Shown piece by piece: positions 42,661-53,735 of a stretch of DNA of 64,000 nucleotides (positions are counted from its first letter, which is position 1; every line of letters starts with the position of its first letter). Both the position numbers and the translations under genes were made by a program. This stretch comes from Isochrysis galbana (lineage: Eukaryota; Haptophyta; Isochrysidales; Isochrysidaceae): the NCBI GenBank assembly GCA_018136815.1, contig CM030931.1, positions 6,525,550 to 6,589,549 of the forward strand, written 5' to 3'. The notes under the pieces were generated by a model. The model was not told the origin of the DNA. It worked only from the letters and a program-made list of their open reading frames with translations, and made no database searches.

Positions 42661-43501
42661 AAAAATTCTTAAAGTATTCCCGCCACGCGCGCGGCCCTGC
42701 ACCTGCACATCTACCTTGCAGCCTCAAGTCGCGTTCCGTCGAATATGGAACGGAATCAAGTTTCAAGTTCATCAGGATATCAGGATGGGCTATCACTATC
42801 TCAGGTGAGAGTGGTCGTGGAGCTGAGACTGGTATTAGTAACATGATATCCGGCTGAGAAAACTAAAATAAAAATCATAGTGTATAAAAACAAAACTCAA
42901 ACGCGACCATCGTCTGCATCGACCACCATATGTCCAACTCCCACGGCAACATGCACGAGCTATCTTCCAGCCTATCCGCAAGCAATAAATTGGTGTGGGC
43001 GCGCACGAGGCCATGTTGTTCCGTCATACCGTCATATGACACTTGCCATGGAACTGAGTATGATGTCATACATCTGATCAATATCATATGATACTCCCTC
43101 CAAACATCTACACTTACACTTATAAACCCGCCATTATGATAAAAATCTTCTTACTCAGTACTTAGAATCGGATGCTGCTCGATGACTGACCAATCAAGCT
43201 CCCACAGCAACACCCCCGGAGCGTCTCCACATACATGGCGCCGCCCCCACTCCACGGCGGTGTGACACTCGTCGATCGCCGTCGTCGCCGCCGCCATCGT
43301 TGCTGCACATCAGGTTGGCGGCCATTAGGGGGGGGGGGGAGGGGCTCGGACTCGGAGTTGGGAGCGCCGGGATTTCCCGAGCCCGAACTTGTACTAGTAA
43401 AACTAGTTGAATTGTAGCCTGTAGCCTTTAGTCTCTAGTCTTGTCATATGATACTCAATATAAGGTCTAGAGCAACTAATACTGAGATATCATATATGAT
43501 A
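42661..43501. other. intergenic
   Basis: AT-rich, with overlapping palindromes ATATCATATATGATATCA near 43487. No gene recognised. Confidence 0.4.
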
Positions 43502-44000
43502 TCATATATGACAGAACAACGTGGGCACGAGGCGCTGGACTGTCTGCTGCCCCAGCCTGTTCCGCTTCTTCGAATGAATCCATCCCTCCAACGACCAAGA
43601 ATCCTCACACCCCGATGCCGAGCACGTCATGGCCAGCAGGCGCATCGCAACTTCAACTTCCGCTAGCTCATGCCACGGCGCCATGAAGGTCTTGGCCCAC
43701 TTGTACGACGCGAGCGAGCGGGCATTCGCAGAGAACGCAATCAATGTTGTCGGTCAGGTCGTGCGCGCCCGAGCTCAGGGCCTCCTCAAAGTTGGACAGC
43801 TGTATAAAGAGCTTGGAGCTTGGAGTAGTGGTAGTGTGGTAGTGGTAGTGGGTCGGCGTCTTCGACATCTTGCGCAACACGTCCTTCACCTCGCCGATCT
43901 CATTCAGGTCGAAGTCGCGGAGTCGCGGCGGCAGTACTCTGGCTCGAATCTGTACGCGGCCGTCATAGCAGGGACGTGGAAGTATTCCCAGCGCGCCATG
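43502..44000 (-). pseudogene. hAT-family transposase C-terminal remnant
   Basis: Minus-strand frame 43744-43502 encodes APWHELAEVEVAMRLLAMTC, then SLEGWIHSKKRNRLGQQTVQ and RLVPTLF. This matches the hAT dimerisation region, where a Trp, an Ala/Leu helix, a Cys-Glu pair before a Trp-Ser, and IHSKKRNRL are typical. Upstream coding (DFDLNEIGEVKDVLRKM) is in another frame, and the fragment lacks the rest of the RNase H-like domain. Inactive. Confidence 0.65.
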
Positions 44001-44154
44001 AATGCAGGTCGTGGATTGTGCAGTGGAGAGATGGTGTGAGGCTGTGGCTGGTGTGTGCGATGGGCGATGGGGTAGAAGGGCTGTGGATAGCAGTAACATG
44101 TGAGAAGTACCAGATGGGGAGAGCGAAGGGGACGGAGTGGCACGGGCAGGCCCG

Positions 44155-44527
44155 GATGGGACAACAGGTACAAGGTCAACAGGTTTCGGGGGCCTCTTCC
44201 TATTAAGAGGATGTGTTAACAGGTCGCAATAGGTCCGTAACAGGTCAAAATAAAACTCATTTTACTAATATTATAGATGTATTAGTGTGTGATATATAAT
44301 ATGAATATGGTTGGCTTCTGTGTGAGCTTAGTTACTAGGGAGAGGAAGGGATCTGAGATGTGATTTGGGCGTGGCTACGATAGCGGTGCCTATAGTATAG
44401 GCCTATAGCCACGCGCGAGGCGAGAATATTGAAAGGTTTTTTTTTACCTATTACCTATTGACAGGTAACAGGTCTGGTAGGCCTCTTGACCTCTTAATAG
44501 AACCTATTAGAAGCCTATTGTCCCATC
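44155..44527. mobile_element. candidate MITE, 373 bp with 14-bp imperfect terminal inverted repeats
   Basis: Ends GATGGGACAACAGG (44155-44168) and CCTATTGTCCCATC (44514-44527), one mismatch. A second inverted pair lies inside (CCTATTAAGAGGAT near 44196 and CCTCTTAATAG near 44490). The word AACAGGT is iterated on both sides. It sits next to the reversed ORF1 start of the second LINE-like family. Confidence 0.45.
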
Positions 44528-44870
44528 TGGGCGGGCAGGAGAGGCACGCGTGGACGAGGGTGAGATCGATGGGCCGATCTCAGTCGACATGAGGACAGGC
44601 GTGACGGGCACTGAGCACACGGACGGACCAGGGAGGCACAGGGGCACTCGAGCGGTGGCGCTGAGCGTGAGAGTCACCGAAGAAGAGAGGGAAGACACTC
44701 GACACTCGCGGGGGAAAGAAAGGACACGCGCGGGGAAGCAAATACGCGGGAAAAGAGAGGGATGAAACGAGGCCGAGAGAGCAAGGGAACACTCGGGGAG
44801 GGAAAATGGGGAAGGGAGGGAGGAGGAGAGACTTCCGCGGGGGAGGGGGGGGGAGACGAACCTAATGTTG
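44528..44870 (-). repeat. second LINE-like family 5' region, reversed
   Basis: On the minus strand it has the leader with GCGCCACCGCTCGAGTGC and an ATG at 44591 (MSTEIGPSISPSS), parallel to 14450-14900 and 25200-25650. Confidence 0.5.
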
Positions 44871-45772
44871 GCGTATTGCGTATTGTCGGCGCCACACACG
44901 ACTCCTAGGCGGAAGCACACCGCGACGCGCAATCCCTCGCCCAACCCCACTCCAAAGCGTACTCACTCCCCCCCACCATCTCTGAGCCACAGACTGACAA
45001 ACGACTTGGACGGCCCCCGATGCCGGCGGGGCGAACAAGGGGGAGGCAGGGAGGGCCAGGGGCGAAGCCCCAACCTCCACTGCCCCCATGAGCCATGAGC
45101 CGCCCAGTCAGCCAGCTGGGGAGACCAGCAGGCCCCCCTAACGGGGGCCATGCCGCGCGCAGGCGGCACGCGACGACCTGAGAGCGAAGAAAAGCACAAA
45201 AAGCGACAAAATTTGACCGTCACACACAGCATCAAAAAAGGCAAGAAATGGGAAAAAATGCATTATTAGTCCGCAGGTGAACGACAACAGGCAACCGAGA
45301 CAGCGGCGATGGAGCGGCGCGAACTCGAGAAGAGAACGACTCAAAAGACCCCGAGAATGGAGAGACAGAATAAGGTGAGCAACGCGCGCGTTTACGTTTG
45401 TCTACAGAACAAAGCTGACAAGCCTGCCCCAGCCCGCCTGGCCCGTCGTAGTGCACGCGGGCTCATCCCCCCTAGGGGGGATAGTGGGTGCAGGGGTGAG
45501 AGTGTGGGGCTTTGGCGATGGCAAGCGCGATCTCGGAGGGGTGTGAGTCACTAGTAGTGTAGCGGGCAGCTTCAAGAAGTTTTTTTTAGTTATCACACTT
45601 ATCATAACACCGGCACTCGCATCTCGTGCGCAAGAGCTAACGACCAACCACTAGCAGGCAAGCGCACACCATCGCGCATTCACCTCATCAGGGCGTCCAA
45701 CACCCCGCTAAATGTGCACATGATCGAGTCGTACTTCACCGCTGTCTCTCATACTTGCAAAACTTGGTGGCA
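44871..45772. other. repeat-derived intergenic sequence
   Basis: 45000-45100 is a reverse relative of the block near 13040-13110; 45400-45585 resembles 18900-19095. No gene. Confidence 0.4.
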
Positions 45773-47451
45773 TCAGCACTCGACGGAGGCGTTGCTCGCA
45801 ACTGAAGGTGCTTTGCTTCGATGACGTTTACCAGACGCTCGAATCAAACTTGCTCCCTGCTGAAAGTAGCTCTCAGCAAGGGCCTGCTCCGCTGTCACCC
45901 TAGCTGACGGGTGAAAGCGCAGCATGTTATGCAAAAGCAGCTGGCCCTCGGTCGCGGAATGCATGAGTCTGTCGATCGTCCGGGGAATATGTACGTAAGA
46001 GCTCACGTCGGATGAACGACCGACTGGTCTTGCCACGAAATGGAACATCTTTTCGCCACCGAAATCGCTTGCCACTGCACCATGCATGCACTCGTTCCAA
46101 CCTAGAAGCGATATAATTTCGGCGAGTGCCACCTGCATAGCGGATCCAAGGGCAGAGAGGGCATCTAGAGATCAATTTCGTGATCGCCGACGATGCCTCT
46201 ATGAGCAACTACTTGTGGACACGCAGTCTCCACATGTGCAATCAGTGAGCCGTCACCTCATCGTTTAATGCCTCGAATAGGGGAAAGCGCCTCGTGATGA
46301 GGCAAAGCATGATGATTCCCGCGGACCATATATCGATGGGCGGACCCTGTGATGGGCATGTCATGAGCACTTCCGGTGCTCGAAAGCCACGAGTCCCCTC
46401 GCGAGCTGCTAGCATGGTGCGCACTCCAGAAAGGTCATCCCGGCGCGAAACACGTCCTCCTGGCAAGCTGCGCAACGGCTGCCTCTGCCGAGCGGAGGCA
46501 GCCGCCCTAGAACCCCAACCTTGCTGTATTGGCGCATCGAGCTTATGCGACGCCTCGGACGACGCCCTCTTGCCTATGTGTCCCCCCTGCCGTAGAGTCT
46601 GCCCAAATTTCACCGAGTTTGCATGTGTGGCTGACACATCAGCAGGACACCGACTAACGGCTGATTCTACACGACCATCTCCCTCGATTGAAGGAGAGGT
46701 CCTGGCGGTAGCTTTGCGAAGGTTGAGCAATCCAGTGGGCGAGGTGACACCTCGAACTGCAGGACCGTCCACAGCTGTTGGCTTGATAATCCGTTGGACC
46801 AACCCGAAATCGACCACCATGGCCTGTGAGCAAGAGATCAAGTTACTGGAGAGTGCAACCTTATGCGATGCAACACCTTATTGCGTGTATTGTGCACATA
46901 TGATGTGCAAATCAAGCGCGGCCGTTTGGGGCCAGGTGCCGCACCTGCTTCTTTTCGAAGTTGTACAAAACATTTGTGGGTTTGATGTCTCGGTGGATGT
47001 AGCCTCGAGCATGGATGTGCTTCAAAGCGATGAGGAGTCCGCGCATGTACTCACGAATGTGCTCTGGCGTAAAGGCACCTCGTTGTAATGCCTCTGCGAA
47101 GTCAGCGTGCTCAAAGTATGGCATCACAATCGATAGGCGCCCGTCCTTGTACTCTGCGTCCAGAGCTTGCACCACATGGGCGCTCTTGTCACCAAGCTTG
47201 CACAACGCTAACAGCTCGTCTCGCAACCGCACATGGTCCTGAATGTGTTGCTTGAGCCTTTTTACGGCCACAACGGCACCCGTCGATTCGTTTGTGGCTC
47301 TGTGCACGATCGAGAAGGTGCCCTCGCCAATCGACTCAGCGAGAGAATACCTGGCGAGGGACCCTTCAACGACTATCGTGTCCTTGGAATCGGCGCGAGG
47401 GTGCTTGCCCAGGATGGAGGCGGTGCTGACCGTCGCGCTCGCACTCGCCAT
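45773..47451 (-). CDS. CDC7: CDC7-like protein kinase (DDK catalytic subunit)
   Basis: Exons (minus): 47451-46945, 46823-46257, 46132-45773; introns 121 and 124 bp, GT-AG, phase 0; 477 residues. In yeast and animals Cdc7 with Dbf4 phosphorylates MCM2-7 to fire replication origins in the nucleus. Visible motifs are glycine loop GEGTFSIV (42-49), VAVKRL with catalytic K64, YIHRDIKPTNVLY (H153-R154-D155), VVDFGLVQ (D174), then an insert of about 130 residues before GTRGFRAPEVLM (APE near 318), IDIWSAGIIMLCLITRRFPL and LLHNMLRFHPSARVTAEQAL. The long insert in the activation region and GTRGFRAPEVL are the family signature separating Cdc7 from CK2 and CDKs. ATG 47451 is the first in frame; earlier in-frame sequence has only a GTG. 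Confidence is high for a kinase and good for Cdc7. Confidence 0.88.
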
Positions 47452-47704
47452 CACTGTAGTGCGTGCTTCCAGGCCCGCTCTCTCCGCTGGGTGCACTGCG
47501 CGCGCCCGCTCCCTCTCCACAGCGCGGGCGCGCTCCTCTCTCCTCTCCTCCTCTTCTGGGGGGGGGACAAGGCGCGGGAGAGAGAGGACTCTCGTGTTTT
47601 CCCGCCATCCTCTCGTGCGCCATCTTTAATAGAACGTAGAACGTAGAACGCCACCCCGTACACGTACACTGACTGCAAGATCTACAGGAAGACAGGAAGG
47701 GTGC

Positions 47705-47920
47705 ACCATTAAAAAACCTTTTAATATTCTTACCGCACTCGCGGCGAATGGAACCACTACCTACTGCACGTAGTACGTAGCATACTTTCTACACCCCCAT
47801 TCCCCCGGCCCTTCTCCCCCCGCCATCAGGCGGCTCCCCCCGTACACTACTAGGTACTAGGGGGATAGGGGTGAAGGGCTTAGATATGGTCCGGTGGCCC
47901 GCGCCTCCCGGAGGGAATTG
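47705..47920 (-). repeat. reverse copy of the 748-bp element 3' part
   Basis: Reverse complement carries ATGGTCCGGTGGCC-type flank reversed, GGCGGGGGGAGAAGGGCCGG and AATATTAAAAGGTTTTTTAA at its end (47709). Upstream flank of the CDC7-like gene. Confidence 0.65.
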
Positions 47921-49249
47921 GGTGGACCTTGTGGTTGGGGTTGACGTAAGTTTTGTAAATTTTTTGTCAAATTTGGGTGATCAATCGAAATCGAAATTTT
48001 TGACCAAAATTTGGGGCCTTTCACTTGGAAAGAAACAAAACACAAAACTTGGGGGGCCGCGCGCCCGCGCGGAGCGCGGCGCGAGGGGCGAGCGATGGTC
48101 CGCTGTCGCCGCATCTTCATGGAGGATGGAGGAGGAGGAGGAGGAGGAGGAGGAGGAGGAGGAGGAGACCTCGACGGCGCCGCGCCCAGTGCCGCCGCAG
48201 GCTCCTCGCGTCGCCATTCCTCCACTCGGAAGCGGGCGCGGCGAGGGACGATCGTCGATTTGGTAAAGGACGAGGACGAGGACGATGAGGAGGACGATGA
48301 GGAGGAAGAGGAGGAGGAGGATCTATGATCTATTGGAAGAGGCATTGGAAGATGCGACACGCGAGGAGAGAGAGAGGCGCAGCAGGCTGAGCCTGCAGCA
48401 TGGCGCCGGTTCACGCCCCCGCCTCTGTGGAGATGGACTGTTCCCAGGATCCGGGTAAGGCTCCTGAGACTCCATCCTTGGCAACCCACGCGTCCGTAGG
48501 CGGCCTATCAACTTGGGTAGCGGGTGAAGATACTTGGGAAGGCTTGGGCACGGGTGCAGTGGTGACGGGGTCCGCGCGCGGCGGCGAGGGCGGATTTGGC
48601 GGTGCAGAGGGCGGTGATGGGTCCATAGGAACAGATTGAATCAATCTCTAGTGGGTGATTTCTAGCGAGAGATGCGCTGTGAGGCGTTCTGGCAGGATCT
48701 TGGGCTTTCCTCCTCGCCGTGGCGTTGAGGGCCACGACGTGGCCCGTCCTGAGGCCGCCCACGGGTCTCACCTCACCGACCAGCGCCGTATCTGGCACTG
48801 TCAGAGAGAGGAGGACCGCGAAGGCAGCCTCAACGCGGAGGCTCGTCAGCCACGCGTGGACGGCCGCGTTGGTGAGCTGGTCCTGGTTCTCGATGCCGAG
48901 TTCGAGTGAGGGCAAATCCTGCGAGGGGCGGGTCGGGATGGTCGGGGTGGGGTCTGTGGCAGCCAGTGTAGCCGCGTGCGCGCACTTTGAGAAGCTGGGT
49001 GGGCTGCGCGGGCAATGATGCCAGTGGGTCAGGGGGTGGTCGGACTGTCGGCAACCCGACACGGCGCTGCATCGGGCGGGAATCAAATGCCGAATGTAGC
49101 TTAGATATAGAGGAACCGATCCCCCCGCGGGCGCGACCGCCCATTCTTTACGGGTAGAGCGTGAGCGCGCGTGACGGTGACGGAGGGGGAGAGAGGGGGG
49201 GCGAATCGCACCATTTCTTGGCGAAGATTTTCGTAGCGTTAGGTAGCCC
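47921..49249. other. intergenic with (GGA)n and acidic-coding repeats; weak minus-strand exon
   Basis: (GGA)n lies at 48121-48168 and GAGGAC/GAGGAG repeats at 48266-48328. A minus-strand stretch 48918-48772 is bounded by CGCAG and GTGAGAC, is 49 codons in phase 0, and reads like protein (LELGIENQDQLTNAAVHAWL). I cannot link it to flanking exons or a family. Confidence 0.35.
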
Positions 49250-49546
49250 CCCCGGGAGGTTTTTTAGTGGGCATCGCGCCACGGTCAAAAAATGCAGCCC
49301 AACCCTTACTAGCCGTTAAAAAGCCCCTGTTTGACCGCCCTACAAGCAGGCGACAAAGGAGGCGATAAAGGAGGCGAGGGCAACAAGGGCGAATGGACGA
49401 ATGTAGGACACTGCGACGGTGACTCGTGGCTAGCCTGCAAGGAGGGAACATAGAAACGCAAACAACTTCTAAAACAAATAGGTCGATCGCGGATGCGACA
49501 GAGAGAGGGGGGCTCGTGCCCCCCCATGGGCGAACCAAGTATAAAC
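49250..49546 (-). mobile_element. LINE-family 5' end, reversed
   Basis: Reads on the minus strand CTAAGTTTATACTTGG, then CCATGGGGGGGCACGAGCCC, as at 17796, then CGCATCCGCGATCGACC, a word also near 19245. It trails into the segment shared with 7065-7090. Confidence 0.5.
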
Positions 49547-50647
49547 TTAGTTGTGTTAGTAGTGAGTAGTGATACTCATGTACATATCGATGTTAATCGC
49601 AATCCGTGTCGATGATCATAAAATGTGTGGAGAAGCACATTTCGTGGAGGGTATGAGCTGGTAGAGCTTATGGCTCCGTCACTAGTTGTGCATGCCTTGC
49701 ATGAAGGGCATCAGTAAAAATATACCGGAGGGGGGCCGAATACTTTTAGCCATTTTTCGAAAATTTTGCCGGAGGACCCCCCATTTTTTTTGCTGATCTC
49801 TCATACCAATACCAGAACCTATAGAAAGCTTACCTAGGCCTCCATTTGCCCGTTGCCGATTTCGCCCTCCGTAACCCCCCTAGTGAGTGACCGGGCTAGT
49901 AAGCGGCAAGGACCGATGGATTGTGTTGGCAGATGACGGCACTCTGCGATAACGGGGTTTTTAGGAAATGTTAGATGAGGTCGTCAAGTGGATGGGACGA
50001 GACGTTGCGCGGCTGTGGCCGGGGTCATTTGTTTTAAATCGCGGACTTGTGTGTATGATGTTTCGATAGATCATAGAGTAGTCAAATGCCAAATGCCCGC
50101 CCCTAGAATAAAGAATAAAGTATCCAGTTTGTACCCCCGCCGTCCCCCGCCACCCCGAACGGTCTCCGCATCGGCTCGGGGCGTGAGGACGCGAGAGGGG
50201 CCGCACTCAGCCGCAAAAGTCGCCTCGCGGCGTCTCTTCGGGGGGCGGGGGCGCGCGCGGGGAAGGGGGGGGGGGGGGGGGGGGGGGGGCGGGGAGGGGC
50301 GGGGCGGCTGAAAAGGGAAACACGGCGGGGCGCGCGGCTTCGCGCGCGGGGGGAAGGGGGGGGGGTAGGACCGATGATGTCCGGAAATGCCCTTCCCTTC
50401 CTCTGTCCGAGAGGCTGAGTGGACAGTCGTCGGTCGCTCTTCTTTCCTCCAACCAAAAAGGTGCCGCTCGCGCCAGTGCAGGACGCTCCAGGGGACGCGA
50501 CCCGCCCCCCCCCCCCCCCCTCCCCCCCTCGCGGCCCCGCCCGCCCTCCCCCCCCCCCCCCCCCCCCCCCCCGCCTGTCGCGCCTGTCCCCCGCCCTCTT
50601 CCCCCATCCCGCCCCCACCTGCCACTGCTTGTGGCGTGCCCCCATCG
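49547..50647. other. intergenic with long poly-G and poly-C
   Basis: Poly-G at 50264-50289 and poly-C-rich runs at 50505-50570 give overlapping Gly/Pro frames on both strands. No gene recognised before 50648. Confidence 0.5.
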
Positions 50648-51939
50648 ATGCCATCCGAGTGGGGACAGCCGCGAGAGCTCCCGATCAACGCGCATCCGAT
50701 GGAGACGTACGCCTTGCGGTCGACCCCACAGCAGCCAGATTGCCATCCGAAGAGTGCTCATTTCGCCTCGTCAAGTGGCCCATATGAGATGCCCAACCGG
50801 TGCATGATGAGCTGCGTGCCGCACACAGCGCCCCACATGAGCCAACCCATCTACCATGAGGAGAATGTGAAGGCCGACACCACCGATTGGGACTCGGCAG
50901 CTACTCTGGCTGCACTGAGTGCGACTACTAATCACCAAAACACCGCTGGGCTTCTTGCCGAGCTCAATAGCTCTGCTGGTGAGTGGCAGCCATCGATGTC
51001 GACTGGGGTAGCCGGAGACGCATATTCTAATCTCCGCATTAAGTTTGTGGATCAGGTGTGCGCCGAATTGCTGTGCGCCTCGTTGCTTCTTGTTGTGATG
51101 GCGCTCCATGTTGCGCGTCCTCGGCCACCTCTTGAACATTCTCCCAAGTATCCTCCTTGATGGCAACCCTTGTGAACCACCTGTAGGAAGTGCACCGCAC
51201 CGTTACTGACCCCGCGACGTGCATCACCGAGAACGAGGTCTCCAACTTGCGTCCTTTCAAGTTGACTATCGCTGTGTGCACCCTGAATGGCGAGCCACCC
51301 CCCGTGTCACACTTGATGCTGAAAGTTTCGCTAGTCGTCGAGTCTCCGGACGCTGGAGTGCAGGCCGTCCAGCCTTTCCTATCACAGGAAGATGCGCGAT
51401 CTCCACTCCTTGTTGGTATGGATGGCTCGCCTGCACAAGCCGTACCTGTGAAGCCTGATGGCTTTGCGACCTTCACGTTGAAGCTAGGCAAGAACGCCTT
51501 GTCAAGCAAAGTCAATAATCGGCGCTTCTCGTTGTTGGTGCAGCTAGACCTACCCGTTGAGCAGCTGGCAAACTTGCCCAACTTGATGGTCCTGTCGCCC
51601 CCTTTCAAGGGACTTACTAGGCTCCGTCTCCGAGCAGGCGATGCAAGGGCCGATCGGTTAGCGGTTGGGCTCGATTCGAATGGCGGGCAAGAGCGACTTG
51701 TGGAAGATGACCAAGCCCATGATGCGTCGCCAGTCTTCAGCAACGCTCCGGCCCCGACTGCCGTCAAACGTTCTCAGAGCGGATGCGCGCCCAGCGTGAG
51801 CGATCTGCACCAGCTGCTGATCGAGACGCGGCGCATCGTCGATCAACAACGTCAAGAAAATGCCGAGCTTCGGGAACGAATCTGCCGGCTCGAAGATCGC
51901 CTGGACGGCCGGGTCTATAAGCACCCACGGCAGGGGTAA
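50648..51939 (+). CDS. unknown protein, beta-rich domain plus C-terminal coiled coil (possible transcription factor)
   Basis: Exons 50648-51055 and 51187-51939; intron 131 bp, GTGTGC...CTGTAG, phase 0; 386 residues. The start at 50648 (MPSEWGQPREL) avoids the poly-Pro read-through from 50387. After a polar N-terminus comes a strand-rich region: LRIKFVDQ|EVHRTV, LMLKVSLVVESPDAG, VKPDGFATFTLKLGKNALS, RFSLLVQLDLPVEQL, MVLSPPFKGLTRLRL. The pattern of a long strand, 'DG.A.FTLKL', 'RFSLLV' and a closing 'SPPFK' recalls Ig-like DNA-binding folds of Rel, STAT and CudA proteins, but that is only a visual resemblance. The C-terminus SDLHQLLIETRRIVDQQRQE continuing to RLEDRL is a likely coiled coil. Confidence 0.55.
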
Positions 51940-52886
51940 CATGGCCTCATGGTTGACCACGCCTCGCCCGCTCATCTTGAGGCTGCTCGGTGGACCTGAC
52001 ATTGCGGCGACTGCCTTACATCTTCTGCAACATTCATTCATTGGCTTGTGAACTTTACGGAATGTACGAGCTGGACGTGCTTTTGATGGCAAAGCAAGTA
52101 TGTCACCATTCCGCTTGAAGCTCGCTACCTCCCGACGCAAGTGCGTCCAACACTCCACGCGATTCGATTGCGTCATCATTCGAACTGTTCCCTCGGGGCT
52201 GGCCTGCGATGTGGCAATGGCGGTATGATGTGTTTATTTGGGTGGATGTTGTATTGGCCCCTTCCAGTGTTGCATGGAATTCCCCGACATCCACTCTTCC
52301 TGCAGGCACTTGGGCTGGATGTCCATAGACCAGACGAGATCCCTCTGACGAGTAAGTATGAGTGCGAGGCGCCCTATTTAATGCCTGATAACCTCAGCAA
52401 CGCACTTTCGAATGATGGAAAAGTGATGGATAATGGTGCAAAGACAAGTTCACAAGTTCGGAATGTGTAAACGAATCCCTTCGCGTAATGTTTGGGAACC
52501 AGTTGACGTATGTGTTTGGGGACCTCTCCCATGACCCTGCAGACTGCAGACACGCAAGAAAGTTCGGGTGTGTTGCATGCGATGAGTATGACCGACGACT
52601 GCATGTGCTTGTTGTGCTTGCTTGAGACCAACCTCCTCCAAGTATCTGCTTGTTTTTGCTAAGGCTAGCTGCCGATGTAAATGGTGTTGCTGGCTGTTTA
52701 CATTTATATATCATGCGCTGATGTTGATACTAAGAATCTGCCGCCTGAACGCGATCTATCTGCACTTGTTCTTGCTAGGGCTAGCTGCCGGTTTATAAAA
52801 ATCTTTACAAACTTACCGCTACTTGCACGGCACAGGGCGGAATGCTTGTGTTTCTCTCTACTACTACTGCCCGCTTTTCCCGTTGC
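51940..52886. other. intergenic
   Basis: No gene that I can support. A short minus-strand frame just 3' of the preceding gene is not convincing. Confidence 0.4.
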
Positions 52887-53412
52887 CTATCTCTTTGCTC
52901 TTTGATCGCCCGTTGCAGTTCTTCCATCGTCCATCGTTATCTTTCCTTCGATTGCGTCTCTGTCCCTCGCGTTGAGGGGGTGCGACTCCAACGCTCTTTC
53001 TAGGTCCGGGTCTCTCGCGCTGGCTCGCTCTTGATAGAGCCGTACAAAGTATTTCCGCAAATTCTTTTTGCGTAACTCCTTGTCTTTGTCTACTGTGGCT
53101 GTTGGTCTTGTGTCGTCGCCTGGGGCGTTCCAGTCTCTCGTGATGAATAGCTCTGGAATCGCGCTGCTAGACGCCCGGGCTAGGAATTCACTGAAGAATT
53201 CTTTAGTCATACGTTCCTCGTGTTTGAGGGCGTCGAAGCTTTCTTTGTTGGACGGCTTGGGCTTGGTTGGACTTGCTTCTTATGCCCCTTATCTCTTCAT
53301 TTAGTTCTCTCATTCCGTCCAGCTTCTTGGCGTCGGGTGCGGAGTCGTTGAGCGTGACTCCTAGCAGCACTAGCTCGTCGATGGCTTTCGCTATCAGGCG
53401 AGAAGCGCTCAA
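52887..53412 (-). mobile_element. LINE ORF2 fragment, endonuclease-RT linker
   Basis: Minus-strand coding in two frames: LRKKNLRKYFVRLYQERASA and DAIEGKITMDDGRTA. The +strand fragment at 5.05-5.2 kb reads LYQERRSTRDHELEE and EGKITLEELTDAI, so they are the same region of the same family. No reverse transcriptase motif remains. Confidence 0.7.
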
Positions 53413-53690
53413 TCACCATCACCCACCGCATGGAAAAGCGTTCACCATCAGTCTACACGTGGAACGCGTTCAATCGCCATCACCCCCACCGCATGGAAAA
53501 GCGTTCAATCACCATCAGTCTACACGAGGAACGCGTTCAATCGCCATCACCCCCACCGCATGGAAAAGCGTTCAATCACCATCAGTCTACACGTGGAACG
53601 CGTTCAATCGCCATCACCCCCACCGCATGGAAAAGCGTTCCATCACCATCACCATCAGCCTACACATGGAAAAGCGTTCAATCGCGGAAG
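53408..53690 (+). repeat. minisatellite, about 67-bp period, four units
   Basis: GCATGGAAAAGCGTTCA recurs at 53429, 53491, 53559 and 53625 (spacings 62, 68, 66). Units contain AATCACCATCAGTCTACACG and GGAACGCGTTCAATCGCC. Confidence 0.9.
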
Positions 53691-53720
53691 ATCGTGGGGA
53701 TCATGTAATACGTCATAGAT

Positions 53721-53735
53721 GTAAGGGATGGATCT
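53721..53735 (+). repeat. target-site duplication, left copy
   Basis: GTAAGGGATGGATCT, repeated at 56174-56188 on the far side of the LINE. Confidence 0.85.

Noticed and set aside
44155..44527. riboswitch or tRNA-like fold in the AACAGGT-rich segment
   Set aside because: No cloverleaf, anticodon arm or A/B boxes could be seen; inverted termini fit a transposon better.
47857..48489. Ser-rich minus-strand frame over the (GAGGAC)n region
   Set aside because: Produced by the trinucleotide repeats and by the reversed retroelement end at 47705-47920.
53408..53690. CRISPR-like array
   Set aside because: Units are contiguous tandem repeats without unique spacers, in a eukaryotic genome.
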